Origin: Symsagittifera roscoffensis
Taxonomy: Eukaryota > Xenacoelomorpha > Acoela > Convolutidae
Assembly: GCF_963678635.1 (NCBI RefSeq)
Contig: NC_087065.1
Coordinates: 38,095,888-38,159,887 of the forward strand
Direction: 5' to 3'
DNA: 64,000 nt
Made by a program: the position numbers and the translations under genes. The notes below the pieces were generated by a model, which saw only the letters and a program-made list of their open reading frames with translations, was not told where the DNA came from and did no database searches. Positions 34,234 through 46,247 of this stretch are shown in pieces; position 1 is the first letter of the stretch, and every line of letters starts with the position of its first letter.

Positions 34234-35710
34234 CAACCACTCTTTAGTTTAAATCTATTGACAACTTAACCTATCAAAAAAATTTGCGGATACCTTAGCA
34301 ACGTATCTTAATTAATAGAACCTCCAGTTTTATACACGTTTTCCAAAGCCGTAAGCTCGTTAAACCATATACTCACTAGTTCTACACTTTGACCTTCACT
34401 GGATGTGGTTCTGCTGAAGTAGAAAAAAGCTGGGGCGTGGGACGAGGTGGAGAGAAACGTAATTGACAGCCGCAAAACTAAGAAGTTTAGCCCAGCCTGT
34501 AAGTACGAGATAGAGAGCTATTTGAAATCGCAAGAGAAACGCCCGGATTCTTTTATCGATTACCCGGCAGAGGACTGCTCATTATTTCTGCAACAAAAGG
34601 GCCACTCTCCAAGAGGAAGCATGGATCCGGAGCAGCTCAATGAAAATCTGAGCCAGATCAGAGTACAGAGTTTGAGTTAAAGTCTCTGCAATTGGCAGTG
34701 ACTCACAAGTAAAGACTGGCAGAACTGATTGGCAAAAATAGGGGCAACCAACAAAAACTGTTGGAAACAAGGGAGAAACAAAAATCAAGACAAAATCGAG
34801 GAAGAGTTAGCGCTTTAAAAACCGGGATGAGATCAGCGAGAAGGATGTTTTGTTTTGCGCTTAGTGAGTTTTAATCACTCTTGGCCTGCAAAACAATGAC
34901 TACATTACTACTGCCTTTTATATGTTCAAAATAATTTTGAGACGAAAGCAAACTTGGAAAGTTTTCATAGATTGTTTTTTTTTCTAAAACGTATAACTAT
35001 CTGTCCATAGATTGAAACTTCTGAAAAAATGTCTGAAAAACGATTCTATACCGAAAAGTTTTGAAATTTAGAGTCGCTAGGAACGGTTTTTTGTTCAGAC
35101 CAAGCAGTGCATAAATTTCAGCTCTGAAATTATCAAGAGATGAGACAATAAGGGCCAAAGAGGACAGAAAAAAATACGTGGAGATGGCAAAAAGGTCCAA
35201 TTGCTTGTGCAGAAAGGAACTACGAGCACTTGTGCGCATTCGTTTTTAATTTTTTGAAGTTTAAAAATTTGAAAGCTTTAAAACAAGATAATGAAATTAT
35301 ATCAAAATTGGAACAAAATGTAAGAGAGACAAGATAAACTTAGTGGGAGTTAAGATTAATCAATTAGGCTATTAATAACACTGATCTGTCGGGGAGGGTA
35401 CATGTAAAGTTCAAAATATTCCAATCAGTGACAAGTTCAACGACAGGTTCTTTTTTGGCTGAAATCTACATTTTTCATTTACAATTGAAAAAAAAGAAAA
35501 GATTGGGTGAAAATTCAACTGAAAATGCGGCGGTAGCCGAATCCATATGCACAGAAAAAGATCGGAAAAAAGTTGAAACGGTTTTAAAAAAATCTCGTTC
35601 TAAAAACAATTTGTTGCTGGCTGTCCTTTTTGTTGAAAGGTTTGTTTTTTGCATAATTAGTTTTTTGAAAGTACAGAAAAAAAAATCTTTATGAAATTCT
35701 TCTCAGCTTT
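34234..35710 (+). repeat. 2.57-kb array unit a, 3' truncated
   Basis: First and apparently most ancestral unit. It retains about 27 bases near 34530 that all later units lack, and with them the longest first coding-like segment (34447-34680, including FIDYPAEDC and LFLQQKGHSPRG). It stops at 35710, where the second copy of the 8.65-kb duplication begins. Confidence 0.85.
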
Positions 35711-35786
35711 AAGGGAACTGGAAAAGAGCCAAAATCTCAAATTAAAACAAAAATTTAATTTATTTTATTACATTTAATTTTTTCAT

Positions 35787-37449
35787 ATTTTTACTGCTCC
35801 GTAGACCTTAAAAGGCAGTCGGAATATTCAGGGCTTCCCCCTGATACGACTAGTTTTGTTTTATATTTTTCATCAGTTCAATCGGTCATAGCGGCATTTC
35901 TAAGAGATAAACCACAACGAAAAAAAAATTGTTCATTTCTTCAGAACGAAAAAAAAAACCTTTCAACAGTTTTGAGAAAAACAATTGGGAGCTGTTTAAA
36001 TTTTTTCAATTTAAAAAGTTTCGTTAGACTATTTTAAGGTCTCGTTTTTTCCAAGCGACTTCATGCATCTAAGAGAAAGCTCGGCGAGGATCGAGTTTGG
36101 CTTTCTACTCCTAAGTTATAAACCTTTTTAGTCCAGAAGTGCTGAGTCAAATTTGATTGATTTGATTTTTTTAGTTGAAAAAAGTCGCGGTAAAACATAA
36201 TTAGGTTCTAAAATCAATTCGTGGAATTGACATAAGTTTTTTGAATTCGATTTGAATAATTCTTTTTCCTAGTTTGCACAATAATTTTGAGAGGTAATGA
36301 AAATGGAGAGGTACTTCCAATTGAGTGTGCTTGTTACCACTTAAAAACAAGTTCTACAAATTACAGTCAGATGAGTTTTGAGGCATATATTGCTGCGAAG
36401 CAATTTTTTGCGGGTTCATATAGTTTTGAAATGCTTCCAAAAATTGCCCCATTTCCTCGAAAAGTTTTTGAAGTGTCGGTGGAGGGAGAGACTGGATGAA
36501 GAAAACTTGAAACTGTCATCATTTTTGGGTCGATCAAATTGATGTTCTGAAGTCCCTCTAAACACCAAAAAGACCAAAAATGCTGGTGATTAAACTGTTT
36601 TCTTTGATAAAGAAATCATATTTTTACTGCTCCGTAGACCTTAAAAGGCAGTCGGAATATTCAGGGCTTCCCCCTGATACGACTAGTTTTGTTTTATATT
36701 TTTCATCAGTTCAATCGGTCATAGCGGCATTTCTAAGAGATAAACCACAACGAAAAAAAAATTGTTCATTTCTTCAGAACGAAAAAAAAAACCTTTCAAC
36801 AGTTTTGAGAAAAACAATTGGGAGCTGTTTAAATTTTTTCAATTTAAAAAGTTTCGTTAGACTATTTTAAGGTCTCGTTTTTTCCAAGCGACTTCATGCA
36901 TCTAAGAGAAAGCTCGGCGAGGATCGAGTTTGGCTTTCTACTCCTAAGTTATAAACCTTTTTAGTCCAGAAGTGCTGAGTCAAATTTGATTGATTTGATT
37001 TTTTTAGTTGAAAAAAGTCGCGGTAAAACATAATTAGGTTCTAAAATCAATTCGTGGAATTGACATAAGTTTTTTGAATTCGATTTGAATAATTCTTTTT
37101 CCTAGTTTGCACAATAATTTTGAGAGGTAATGAAAATGGAGAGGTACTTCCAATTGAGTGTGCTTGTTACCACTTAAAAACAAGTTCTACAAATTACAGT
37201 CAGATGAGTTTTGAGGCATATATTGCTGCGAAGCAATTTTTTGCGGGTTCATATAGTTTTGAAATGCTTCCAAAAATTGCCCCATTTCCTCGAAAAGTTT
37301 TTGAAGTGTCGGTGGAGGGAGAGACTGGATGAAGAAAACTTGAAACTGTCATCATTTTTGGGTCGATCAAATTGATGTTCTGAAGTCCCTCTAAACACCA
37401 AAAAGACCAAAAATGCTGGTGATTAAACTGTTTTCTTTGATAAAGATAT
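35787..37449. repeat. 833-bp tandem duplication of LRPAP1 intron end
   Basis: 35787-36617 and 36609-37449 repeat each other (offset 833) and both match 27128-27970. Each carries an R1 end with CCCCCTGATACGACTAG and a 70-codon open frame. The junction near 36617 joins AAAGAAATC to ATATTTTTACTG. Identity between these two is essentially complete, so this duplication is younger than the 8.65-kb event. Confidence 0.9.
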
Positions 37450-37590
37450 CTGTGATCGGATTGTAATGTAGTAGTATGGCACAGCAATCGTCTGTTATTA
37501 TTGGTATTCGAATTTTTGCTTAAAATTGTGATTTCATACACTATCACAAAGGTTGAAATCATCAATTAAGTTTTCTTTTCAAATGTTTAG

Positions 37591-38159
37591 GTGAGACACG
37601 CTTCAGAAGTGGAGAGAAGATACACCCATCGAATCAAGAACGACGACCAACTGCCCCACCCAGTCAAAGTAGACATGGCTACTCAGGTTGAAATGATTTC
37701 TACTAAACTACATAGATCATTTCTCACTATTTCATTTATTAGCATTTTTGATGGCGCGGGGGGGGGGCTGCTTTGGGAGTTCATTTTCAATCTGACTGGA
37801 GAATGTTTTTCAAGAAAAAGTAAGCTACCTTAACCGCAAAATGTGCAAAACACTCGATAGGCATTTTAAAAAATAAACAACTTGTTCTCGTTTTGAAGAA
37901 GAATTTATTTAATTACAACTGCTTCCAATTATCTTTTATTTTGTTTTCCTATTTTCTGACCTTTTTGCTCAAATGTGACGAAGCTTTCTAGTTAAATCGA
38001 CCTTTTTTTCGAAAATCGAATATCATTTTTAATTGCCTTCAGGTAAAGAAGATGCGAGAAGAACACAAATCGAGACGGGAGGAACTTTCTGAGTGGTATA
38101 AGAAACTGACATCCAAACTGTTCTCAACCATTCCGGATCATCTGCCTGACGAACTTTAA
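37591..38159 (+). pseudogene. LRPAP1: duplicate LRPAP1 exons 3 and 4
   Basis: Exon 3' (37591-37686) and exon 4' (38043-38159) repeat the last two LRPAP1 exons with the same acceptors, donor and stop. I see no nucleotide change in either exon, so the encoded 70 residues ending in PDEL are unchanged. The intron between them differs by the poly-G length and scattered substitutions. There is no second copy of exons 1 and 2, so this is an orphan 3' end. It could serve as an alternative terminal exon pair if transcription reads past the first polyadenylation signal at 29028, giving the same protein with another 3' UTR. A relic or an uncollapsed haplotype is equally possible. Confidence 0.85.
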
Positions 38160-38682
38160 CTCAAAACTGACAACTTTCGGCTCCGAACTACTGTAAACTC
38201 CCTCTACTTCTCTTCTCTTTTTCTAAAAATTCGTGTAATATCTGTAAAATTTTCAGAGTGGGGAATGATTTCTTTATAAAGAGCCCACTCCTCATTTTCA
38301 ATTGTAATCTTCTAAAGATAAAGTAACAGTTAACAGATGCTATGCTATCCTCTCATTAAGACTTTAACATAATCTTTTTTACGCGACTTGTAAATCAACT
38401 TGACAAAAAATCCAACAAATGTTATGTGAAAACTTTGGTGCTTGTTTTTTTCTTGACGAAGATACGTGTAACTATTAACATCATCAATAAATTTGTAAAA
38501 CGATTTTTCTGAAATCCTTTATACCTTGCGCGAGGTCAAAATTAACACAAGTTAGACCAAGAAGGTCGGACAAATTTTTGAATGATTAGGTCCAGCACAA
38601 TCGAGCACATTTTACTTGGTCAAATAAGATACTTCTAGCAATGAATCTTTCAGCACTTATCTTAAATTGGTTTCTCAACCGT

Positions 38683-38968
38683 ACAGAACTAAAAGAAAAA
38701 TACAGATATACCTAGGGTTAATCCATTTGTTGTGAGACTGCATATCTGCCCTGAACTGCATTATACATAATCAGACCTGAAAAATTCAAAAATCAATGTT
38801 ACAGAAATAAAAGAAAAACACAGATATACTCAGTGTTGATAAAAATTTTTTTGAGATTGCATATTTGTCCTGAAATGCAACATACCTGTTCAGACCTGGA
38901 TAATACAAATTTTTATGATACAGATACCAAAGAAAAATACAGATATTCCCAGTGTTAATCTAATCGTC
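38683..38968. repeat. 118-bp minisatellite, duplicate
   Basis: Copy of 29225-29510 with the same number of repeats. Confidence 0.8.
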
Positions 38969-39830
38969 TTAACTACATTAACTTCTTCATACCTTTTATA
39001 TTTAACTACCCTGAATTAGCTATGAGTTTTTGTTTTGGAATTTTTGCATTGTTTTTCAAGTTTTGTTACGTGTCTTGTTGTTTGGTAAAAACAGAATTTT
39101 TAACTAAAAACAGTCCAAAAAGAAATTTGAAATTTGAAACGATTAAAGATATCAAGCTTGTTGATGGCATGAGAAATTTGACGTCAAAATTGAGTTTTGA
39201 ATTGATAAGGTATAGCTAGTTCATTGCCGCAATGCATCATTTTATAGCTCATAATTGTCAATTCGTAAAATTTTATAGCTCATTAATATCAATTCATCTT
39301 TAAGGACTTGTTTTTAAAGCGCTCGCAATCGCGGATATCAAAACGTCTTGATAAAATCTTGACGAATGTTTGCGTTTTTATTTTGTGTTTTCAAGATTCT
39401 TGGAGTTTCCTTAAATATATTAACCAATTTTCAAGACTTTTGACACGATCTCTCCAATTTCTTTACGAATTTTCTTCGTGATTTTCCAGAGAATCTTCAA
39501 GATTTGACAAAGATGGCAACGATTGTTAGGCTCAGATGTAGATTGAGAAACTGAAGGCCATCAATTCAATCATCCGAATCATTTGAATCGAATCAATTGT
39601 TGAAAAATGTTCGTAGTGTCACCTCATACCTCCTGTATAATTTTTCAGAAATCTAAATGAAGAATTTGTTAATTGATTCTCTCATGCATGCGCAACATAT
39701 TTTATCTTCTTAATCAATTTTGCTTTTTTTCCGTTCATTTTGAACGTAATTAAATAGATTTACCAATTTGAAAAGAAATTATAAGATAGACAGAGAAAGC
39801 AGGAGAACAGAATTGACGAGCCGTAGCTTA

Positions 39831-40211
39831 CAAAAACTTGAAAATCAGATCTGAGCTTTGTAAAATCTTGCCTATTTCACATCTTGTGTACACATGATCT
39901 ATGTTTTGTTTGGACATGGTCATTCTGAAACAGGACTGAGGCAGGTATGGGTTTTCTCAGAAATGCAGACTTGCTCAAGGCCAGGCTTAGACCTGGAACA
40001 AACATGGGTCAGATATGAGAAGATATGACCCATGTAATTTCTAGATCTGAATGTGGGTGGCCTTGAGCAGGTTTGTATTTGTTACAAAATCCATACCTGC
40101 CTCAGTCCTGATTGAGACATGTCCATGTTCAAATGAAACATGGACTATGGCTGCACAAGATCTGAAATAGGCAAGGTTTCAAGAAGCTCAGATCTGATTT
40201 TCAAGCTTTTG
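39831..40211. mobile_element. 381-bp foldback MITE, copy 2
   Basis: Copy of 30374-30754, made by the large duplication and not by transposition, since flanks and TTA sites are the same. Confidence 0.82.
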
Positions 40212-42049
40212 TTAGGTACGAGCATCTGCCCAGATAATGTATAACATCAATTGCAGTAAAACGCAAATTCGGCGTCGCGTTTAGTTTCTACCAGAAACTA
40301 TCAGAGTCCAAAAGAAAAATTTCTTTAACACCTGAGACTGAACAAATTTTTTCTTTTCTTTTTTTCTCATACTTTTGCTTTGATTTGTGTATGTTAAAAA
40401 CATTTGTCGCAAGAGGGTTTTTGAATAAAAAAACCAACTTGATTGTTATTACAACTGCCCACAAGATAGTTAATTGGGAAAAAAATGAATTATTTTCTAA
40501 TAGCTTCTTTATCCATTAAATATACGGTTACTACTGTTGAGAGAATAAGGATAACCGGTTGCTGGGCAAGTAGCACAGACTGTTCCGACCAAGACAAATG
40601 GCACAGACTGTTCCGACCAAACTCATGTAAAACACATTTCTTTCTTCGAATAAGCGTCGTTTTCAGTGTGTGTGTTACGAGAGTATTACAAACGCAACGC
40701 AAGTCAGTGAAAAAGACACAATCTGCCTTATTTATTTTTAAAAAGTTAAGGAAAAGCAAAAAAAAATTATGTAAAATATTCTCTAACACAATTTTTTTGG
40801 CCTAAAAATTTCAAAAAAATTTCGAAAAATTTTGCCAAAGAAGCGCTAAATGAAGCCTTCTAGACCAAGTTTCTTTTATTAAATTGATTTCATACATAAT
40901 AGCCGCGCTTAGCAAAGGTAATTGTTGGGTTGTTGGCACCTATTTGCATAAGGATTCAAAATTATTTCTCACATTCTACCCACACACACATTTTTTTTGT
41001 GTAGAACCTTCAGAAAAATTCCATGGTTTGGCAACAATTTTTTGAATTGACTCGGGATTTTGTAAGCTCAGGCTGTGACAGAATTACGGGCAGTTTTTAA
41101 GTTTTGAAGTCTAAACAGTTATGCAGCAAGTGCAGGTGTGGGTAAGGACAATTTTGAGTTAGATTTGATCACAAAAATTTTAGACCTTAAAATGGTGTTC
41201 CTAATTAAAACTGAAAACAGTGATTATAAAACAAGACAGGTGGAACTAATTCACAAAACGCGATATTTTGCAGTGAAAAGTTTTAGGGAATACTAAAACT
41301 GGCAAGGGTTGTGGCAAACGAAACATAAATATTTTTCTTTATAGTTGATGTAAAAAAGTTTGCCAACAAAAATTTTAAAGGCTAAACAAGCGAAGATGAT
41401 CGCAACTGCAGCAAAAAGATCTATCACAAGTGTACAATCACTACGTGCAATAATGTGTTCTCCAATGTTTCTGAAATGAGTAATGGCTCTTGTGTATCAT
41501 AAGCAATAAAAATTAAAATAGACCCAAACCCTGATAAATTTTAGCGTCTGATGGACAGTTTACAAAATTGCTCTCCAGAAACGTAACCAGTAAAGGCCTA
41601 TTTATTGGGGAAGAATTGAGATATAGTTAGGTAGCCCAAATACTACAGCTTTAGCTAATTGAATAATAATAAGAAAACGGGAAGTCTTCCTGGGACATAT
41701 TGGGATATTTTAAAATGACAAGTTCAATCAAATAAGTTACCGCGGTGTTCATTGTCAAAAGTGGAGATTAAAATCAAAACCTTGATTCAAATATTGGTCA
41801 AAATCGAGATAAAACTACTTCATTACTATGTATTTGCTGGAGAAATTTCAATCACACTGTCAACAATCGATTTACTTGTGAAGTTTTGGAGTTGGTTGTG
41901 GTTTTTTATCTACAGCTTTGGAATGGAACGTAAATTTAGCTACGGACGGAATGGAAACGTAAAACACATCTTCAACAGTTAAACCCTTGGGGCAAGTGAG
42001 ACATCCGAGAAGAATCGCCAAAATTAAGTATGTACAGGAAAACTAAAGT

Positions 42050-43086
42050 ATGGTGAGAGAAACAGAGGTGCTGTGCACGGGAAGTACTGATGAAACCATG
42101 ATCGAAGTACGAGAACACCAAATTGTAGGACAACTCAAACAAAAACAAAATGGATTGAGTGCAATTATCAAATACAATTACAATGGCTTTCGTGGAAAAA
42201 TATTTTTCTTCAAAAAAATGCAGATAAAGTTATAATTAATCAACATGCCACCGAAAAGAGCATCAAGTTGTCGAAGTTGCCTCAAGTTGGAAAATATATT
42301 CTACGGAAACTCTTCGAGACAAGGACTGCGGCTCGACCGAAAGCATTTTCAATTTTTGGAGGTTAAATACCAAATTTCGAACTGTCGCTCCACCCGAGCA
42401 ACTGAAGCCATCAAATGTGGTGAGCAGACTACCACTATCAAGGAATGAATGGAATAACCTAAATGAGGAGATTCAGTAGGCTCAAATAATTTTGAATCAC
42501 ATCGAGACGCTTGGGTGGTACAATTTACTGACGGTAAGTGTTCAATTTGCTGACGGCCTGCGAAAATCCAGTTTTGAAGCGTCTGCTCTACAGAAAGAAA
42601 CTCTATAAACTGGAGGAAACTGTAAGCGACTCTGTTTTTCAGCTAAAAACTCTCCAGATCGAGAAGAGCTCTCTTGTGAAATTGCATAGGATAACGATCT
42701 CCGGTAATGAGAAGGACCTAAAAAAGTAAAGAAGAGACTAAGTGCAGAGACGTTTGCCAAAGAGTTTTTGTACAAAAGGATTCAACTGGATCGTGGACAA
42801 AGCCTGTGTTTGGTTCCTCTCAGTCTGTATGATATGTTTCTACTTCCTGAGCTGACAAGAGTGGAGACGGTGACGAGGTATCTAAGAGGACTCTCCCTGC
42901 TCTGTCATCTGAGAAAGGAAAAAAGAAGCAGTGATTCAAAGTTCTCGTCAAGCAAGAAAAATCCTGGAGGATGCCAACTCCATGAAGATATACGATGAAT
43001 ATAGCCTAGATATTGCTGAGGAAATTCCTCATCAACAGAATAATAGACTGTTCAACTTTTCCGTGTTTTTCCTCAGTGTGTGCTAA
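42050..43086 (+). pseudogene. decayed protein-coding region of unknown family, copy 2
   Basis: Repeat of 32593-33629 with the same six frame segments, the same internal TAG and the same A-run shift. Almost no substitutions separate the copies, so they give no information on selection. Confidence 0.45.
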
Positions 43087-43392
43087 AAATAAAACTGTTA
43101 TTCTGCAACACATTTATCTTTTTGATAAGATACAGCCATACTAAGTGGCCAAGTTGTGAATGGAACAACAATTTTGCAGATGGTTAATAATGTAGACAAG
43201 CAGAGGTTTATTTTATGAAAAATGTCAATGATACAATTTAACCTAGTTAAACTAACTTGTATCATATATTTTTTATTTAAATGAGCTGACAACAACACGG
43301 AAAATGAATGATCTGAAAGCAAACGCATTGTTAGAGGGGAAAAATCGGTATTTGAGGTCAGGATTAAAAAACAGCCCGGGTTGACCAAAATG

Positions 43393-43503
43393 TGCAACCA
43401 TACGTCGCACCATGCGTGGTTTCATGCAAGCCAAGAAAAATTGCCGACGTATTTTTATGTTCAAATAACACATTTTCCATGCATGGCGCGACGTATGGTT
43501 GCA
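43393..43503. repeat. 111-bp foldback element, copy 2
   Basis: Copy of 33936-34046 carried by the large duplication. Confidence 0.75.
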
Positions 43504-43690
43504 TATTTTTTTTATTATGGGGGGCTTCAAATTGGACAATATTGATACTTTTACCAGGGCTGTTGATAACTTATATGTCACCATGGATAGCTTAGACATA
43601 TAGCTTAGAAACGCGCTCATCAGAAAGATGCGAAAATTAAGATACCCAGTACGAGGATATTTAGAGTTAAATCAACCATAATCCGTTGGT

Positions 43691-46247
43691 CAACCACTCT
43701 TTAGTTTAAATCTATTGACAACTTAACCTATCAAAAAAATTTGCGGATACCTTAGCAACGTATCTCAATTAATAGAACCTCCAGTTTTATACACGTTTTC
43801 CAAAGCCGTAAGCTCGTTAAACCATATACTCACTAGTTCTACACTTTGACCTTCACTGGATGTGGGTCTGCTGAAGTAGAAAAAAGCTGGGGCGTGGGAC
43901 GAGGAGGAGAGCAACGTAATTGACAGCCGCAAAACTAAGAAGTTTAGCCCAGCCTGCAATTACGAGATGGAGAGGATTCTTTTATCGATTACCCGGTAGA
44001 GGACTGCTGATTATTTCTGCAACAAAAGGGCCACTCTCCAAGAGCAAGCAACGATCCAGAGCAGCTCAATGAAAATTTGCAGACGCATCAGAGTACAGAG
44101 TTTGAGTTAAAGTCTCTGCAATTGGCAGTGACTCACAAGTAAAGAGTGGCAGAACTGATTGGCAAAAATAGGGGCAACCAACGAAAACTATTGGAAACAA
44201 GGGAGAAACAAAAATCAAGACAAAATCGAGGAAGAGTTAGCGCTTTAAAAACCGGGATGAGATCAGCGAGAAAGGTTTTGTTTTGCGCTTAGTGAGTTTT
44301 AATCACTCTTGGCCTGCAAAACAATGACTACATTACTACTGCCTTTTATATGTTCAAAATAATTTTGAGACGAAAGCAAACTTGGAAAGTTTTCATAGAT
44401 TGTTTTTTTTTTCTAAAACGTATAACTATCTGTCCATAGATTGAAACTTCTGAAAAAATGTCTGAAAAACGATTCTATACCGAAAAGTTTTGAAATTTAG
44501 AGTCGCTAGGAACGGTTTTTTGTTCATACCAAGCAGTGCATAAATTTCAGCTCTGAAATTATTAAGAGATGAGACAATAAGGGCCAAAGAGGACAGAAAA
44601 AGGTACGTGGAGATGGCAAAAAGGTCCAATTGCTTGTGCAGAAAGGAACTACGAGCACTTGTGCGCATTCGTTTTTAATTTTTTGAAGTTTAAAAATTTG
44701 AAAGCTTTAAAACAAGATAATGAAATTATATCAAAATTGGAACAAAATGTAAGAGAGACAAGATAAACTTAGTGGGAGTTAAGATTAATCAATTAGGCTA
44801 TTAATAACACTGATCTGTCGGGGAGGGTACATGTAAAGTTCAAAATATTCCAATCAGTGACAAGTTCAACGACAGGTTCTTTTTTGGCTGAAATCTACAT
44901 TTTTCATTTACAATTGAAAAAAAAGAAAAGATTGGGTGAAAATTCAAGTGAAAATGCGGCGGTAGCCGAATCCATATGCACAGAAAAAGATCGGAAAAAA
45001 GTTGAAACGGTTTTAAAAAAATCTCGTTCTAAAAACAATTTGTTGCTGGCTGTCCTTTTTGTTGAAAGGTTTGTTTTTTGCATAATTAGTTTTTTGAAAG
45101 TACAGAAAAAAAAATCTTTATGAAATTTTTCTCAGCTTTGAAAAAATATGCAACCACTGATGCGATGATACTGACAATTATGAAAAACTGAGCAAAAAAA
45201 TTACTTGCCATGAAGAAAAGAAACTAGATAAAGGATCACTTGTAGTCCAATATGAGGCCAACAGGTGGGCAACCCGCCCAATTGTACAGTTTAGCTTAGG
45301 TATACAAGGCAGAGACACCCTCATGACCATGACCAGTTGTAATAGTTTCGGGCAGCTTTTGTAAGAGTCTGAAAGCGAAGTCCGCAAAAAATTTGGACAA
45401 AGTTCTAAAAATACTGCTCAAGATCCGGCTGAAACTATGTAAAAAAAGATACCCTAAGATCATATGATGGAAGTAGATCCGGCTGAAACTATAGTAATTT
45501 TGATGTAAGAAAATGATACACCAAGGTCATTTGTTGGAAGCAATTGAAATTGCCTCAAAAAACTGTTCAGTCCGGAGTCTCCAATTGGAATTCAACAATC
45601 CACGATGGAATGCTTTCAAAAGTTTTGGCCACCGAGTCATTTTCTCAGGGGTAAAGATTCATGGTATGTTCACTTAGAAAATTTAGCAATGGGCGCTTCT
45701 CCTGCGGTGATTTTTGGAAATACATAGTTGATTGAGTATTAGTTTGCCCGATACAAAAAAATAGAGGGGACGGATGTAAAATCATCGGATGACTAGAATG
45801 GCTTGTGCCTATGTTGTAGCGGGAAAATAAATATAGATTGAATGATGCCGATACCAAAATGGTATCTTTTTATCAACGAAAAAATTCTACAACGATGTTA
45901 ACGCATCATAAACCGAAATGATCTGGTATTGTTTAATTTTGCTTTTTTATTCATCAACATATCTCCAATATGTCTAAATCATGTCAATGTCTTTAATAAA
46001 TACATGTCTCAATCGAACTTATGGTTCAGAAAATTCCAAAAAGAAACGATTAAAAATCCTCATTCATTTTTACAGCTCAAAATTGTTTTCATCGGATGAA
46101 AAATTTAAGAGGTAATTTGTTATGACTGAGAACAAGGTCTGAAGAGAAACACTGATGAGAAGTAATATTCAAAATCTGATTCAATTAGCTCCAAAAACAT
46201 TCGAAATTTATTTTTTATCATAGTTTTTTTCAGCCCTACATTGAAAT
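43691..46247 (+). repeat. array unit b, full length (about 2.56 kb)
   Basis: Spans the right edge of the 8.65-kb duplication, which ends inside it at about 45137. Compared with unit a it lacks about 27 bases in the first segment and has TGA where units f, h and i have TTA (at ...GACTGC). Confidence 0.85.

Larger units (their letters stand above)
27058..35710. repeat. 8.65-kb tandem duplication, first copy
   Basis: Near-identical to 35713-45137 in head-to-tail order. It contains the right end of MITE copy 2, the end of LRPAP1 intron 2, exons 3 and 4, the 3' flank, a minisatellite, two foldback elements, a decayed coding region and a truncated unit of the 2.57-kb array. The junction at about 35711 joins the array unit to the MITE terminal repeat. 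Confidence 0.92.
35713..45137. repeat. 8.65-kb tandem duplication, second copy, enlarged
   Basis: Head-to-tail repeat of 27058-35710. It begins with the right MITE terminal repeat (GGGAACTGGAAAAGAGCC at 35713) and ends in array unit b at about the position where the first copy was truncated. An 833-bp internal tandem duplication near its start raises the offset between copies from about 8.64 to 9.46 kb. Confidence 0.92.

Noticed and set aside
27650-37332. 70-codon frame present three times (27650, 36287, 37120)
   Set aside because: Its preservation follows from very recent duplication; it lies in an LRPAP1 intron and starts at TTG with no motif.
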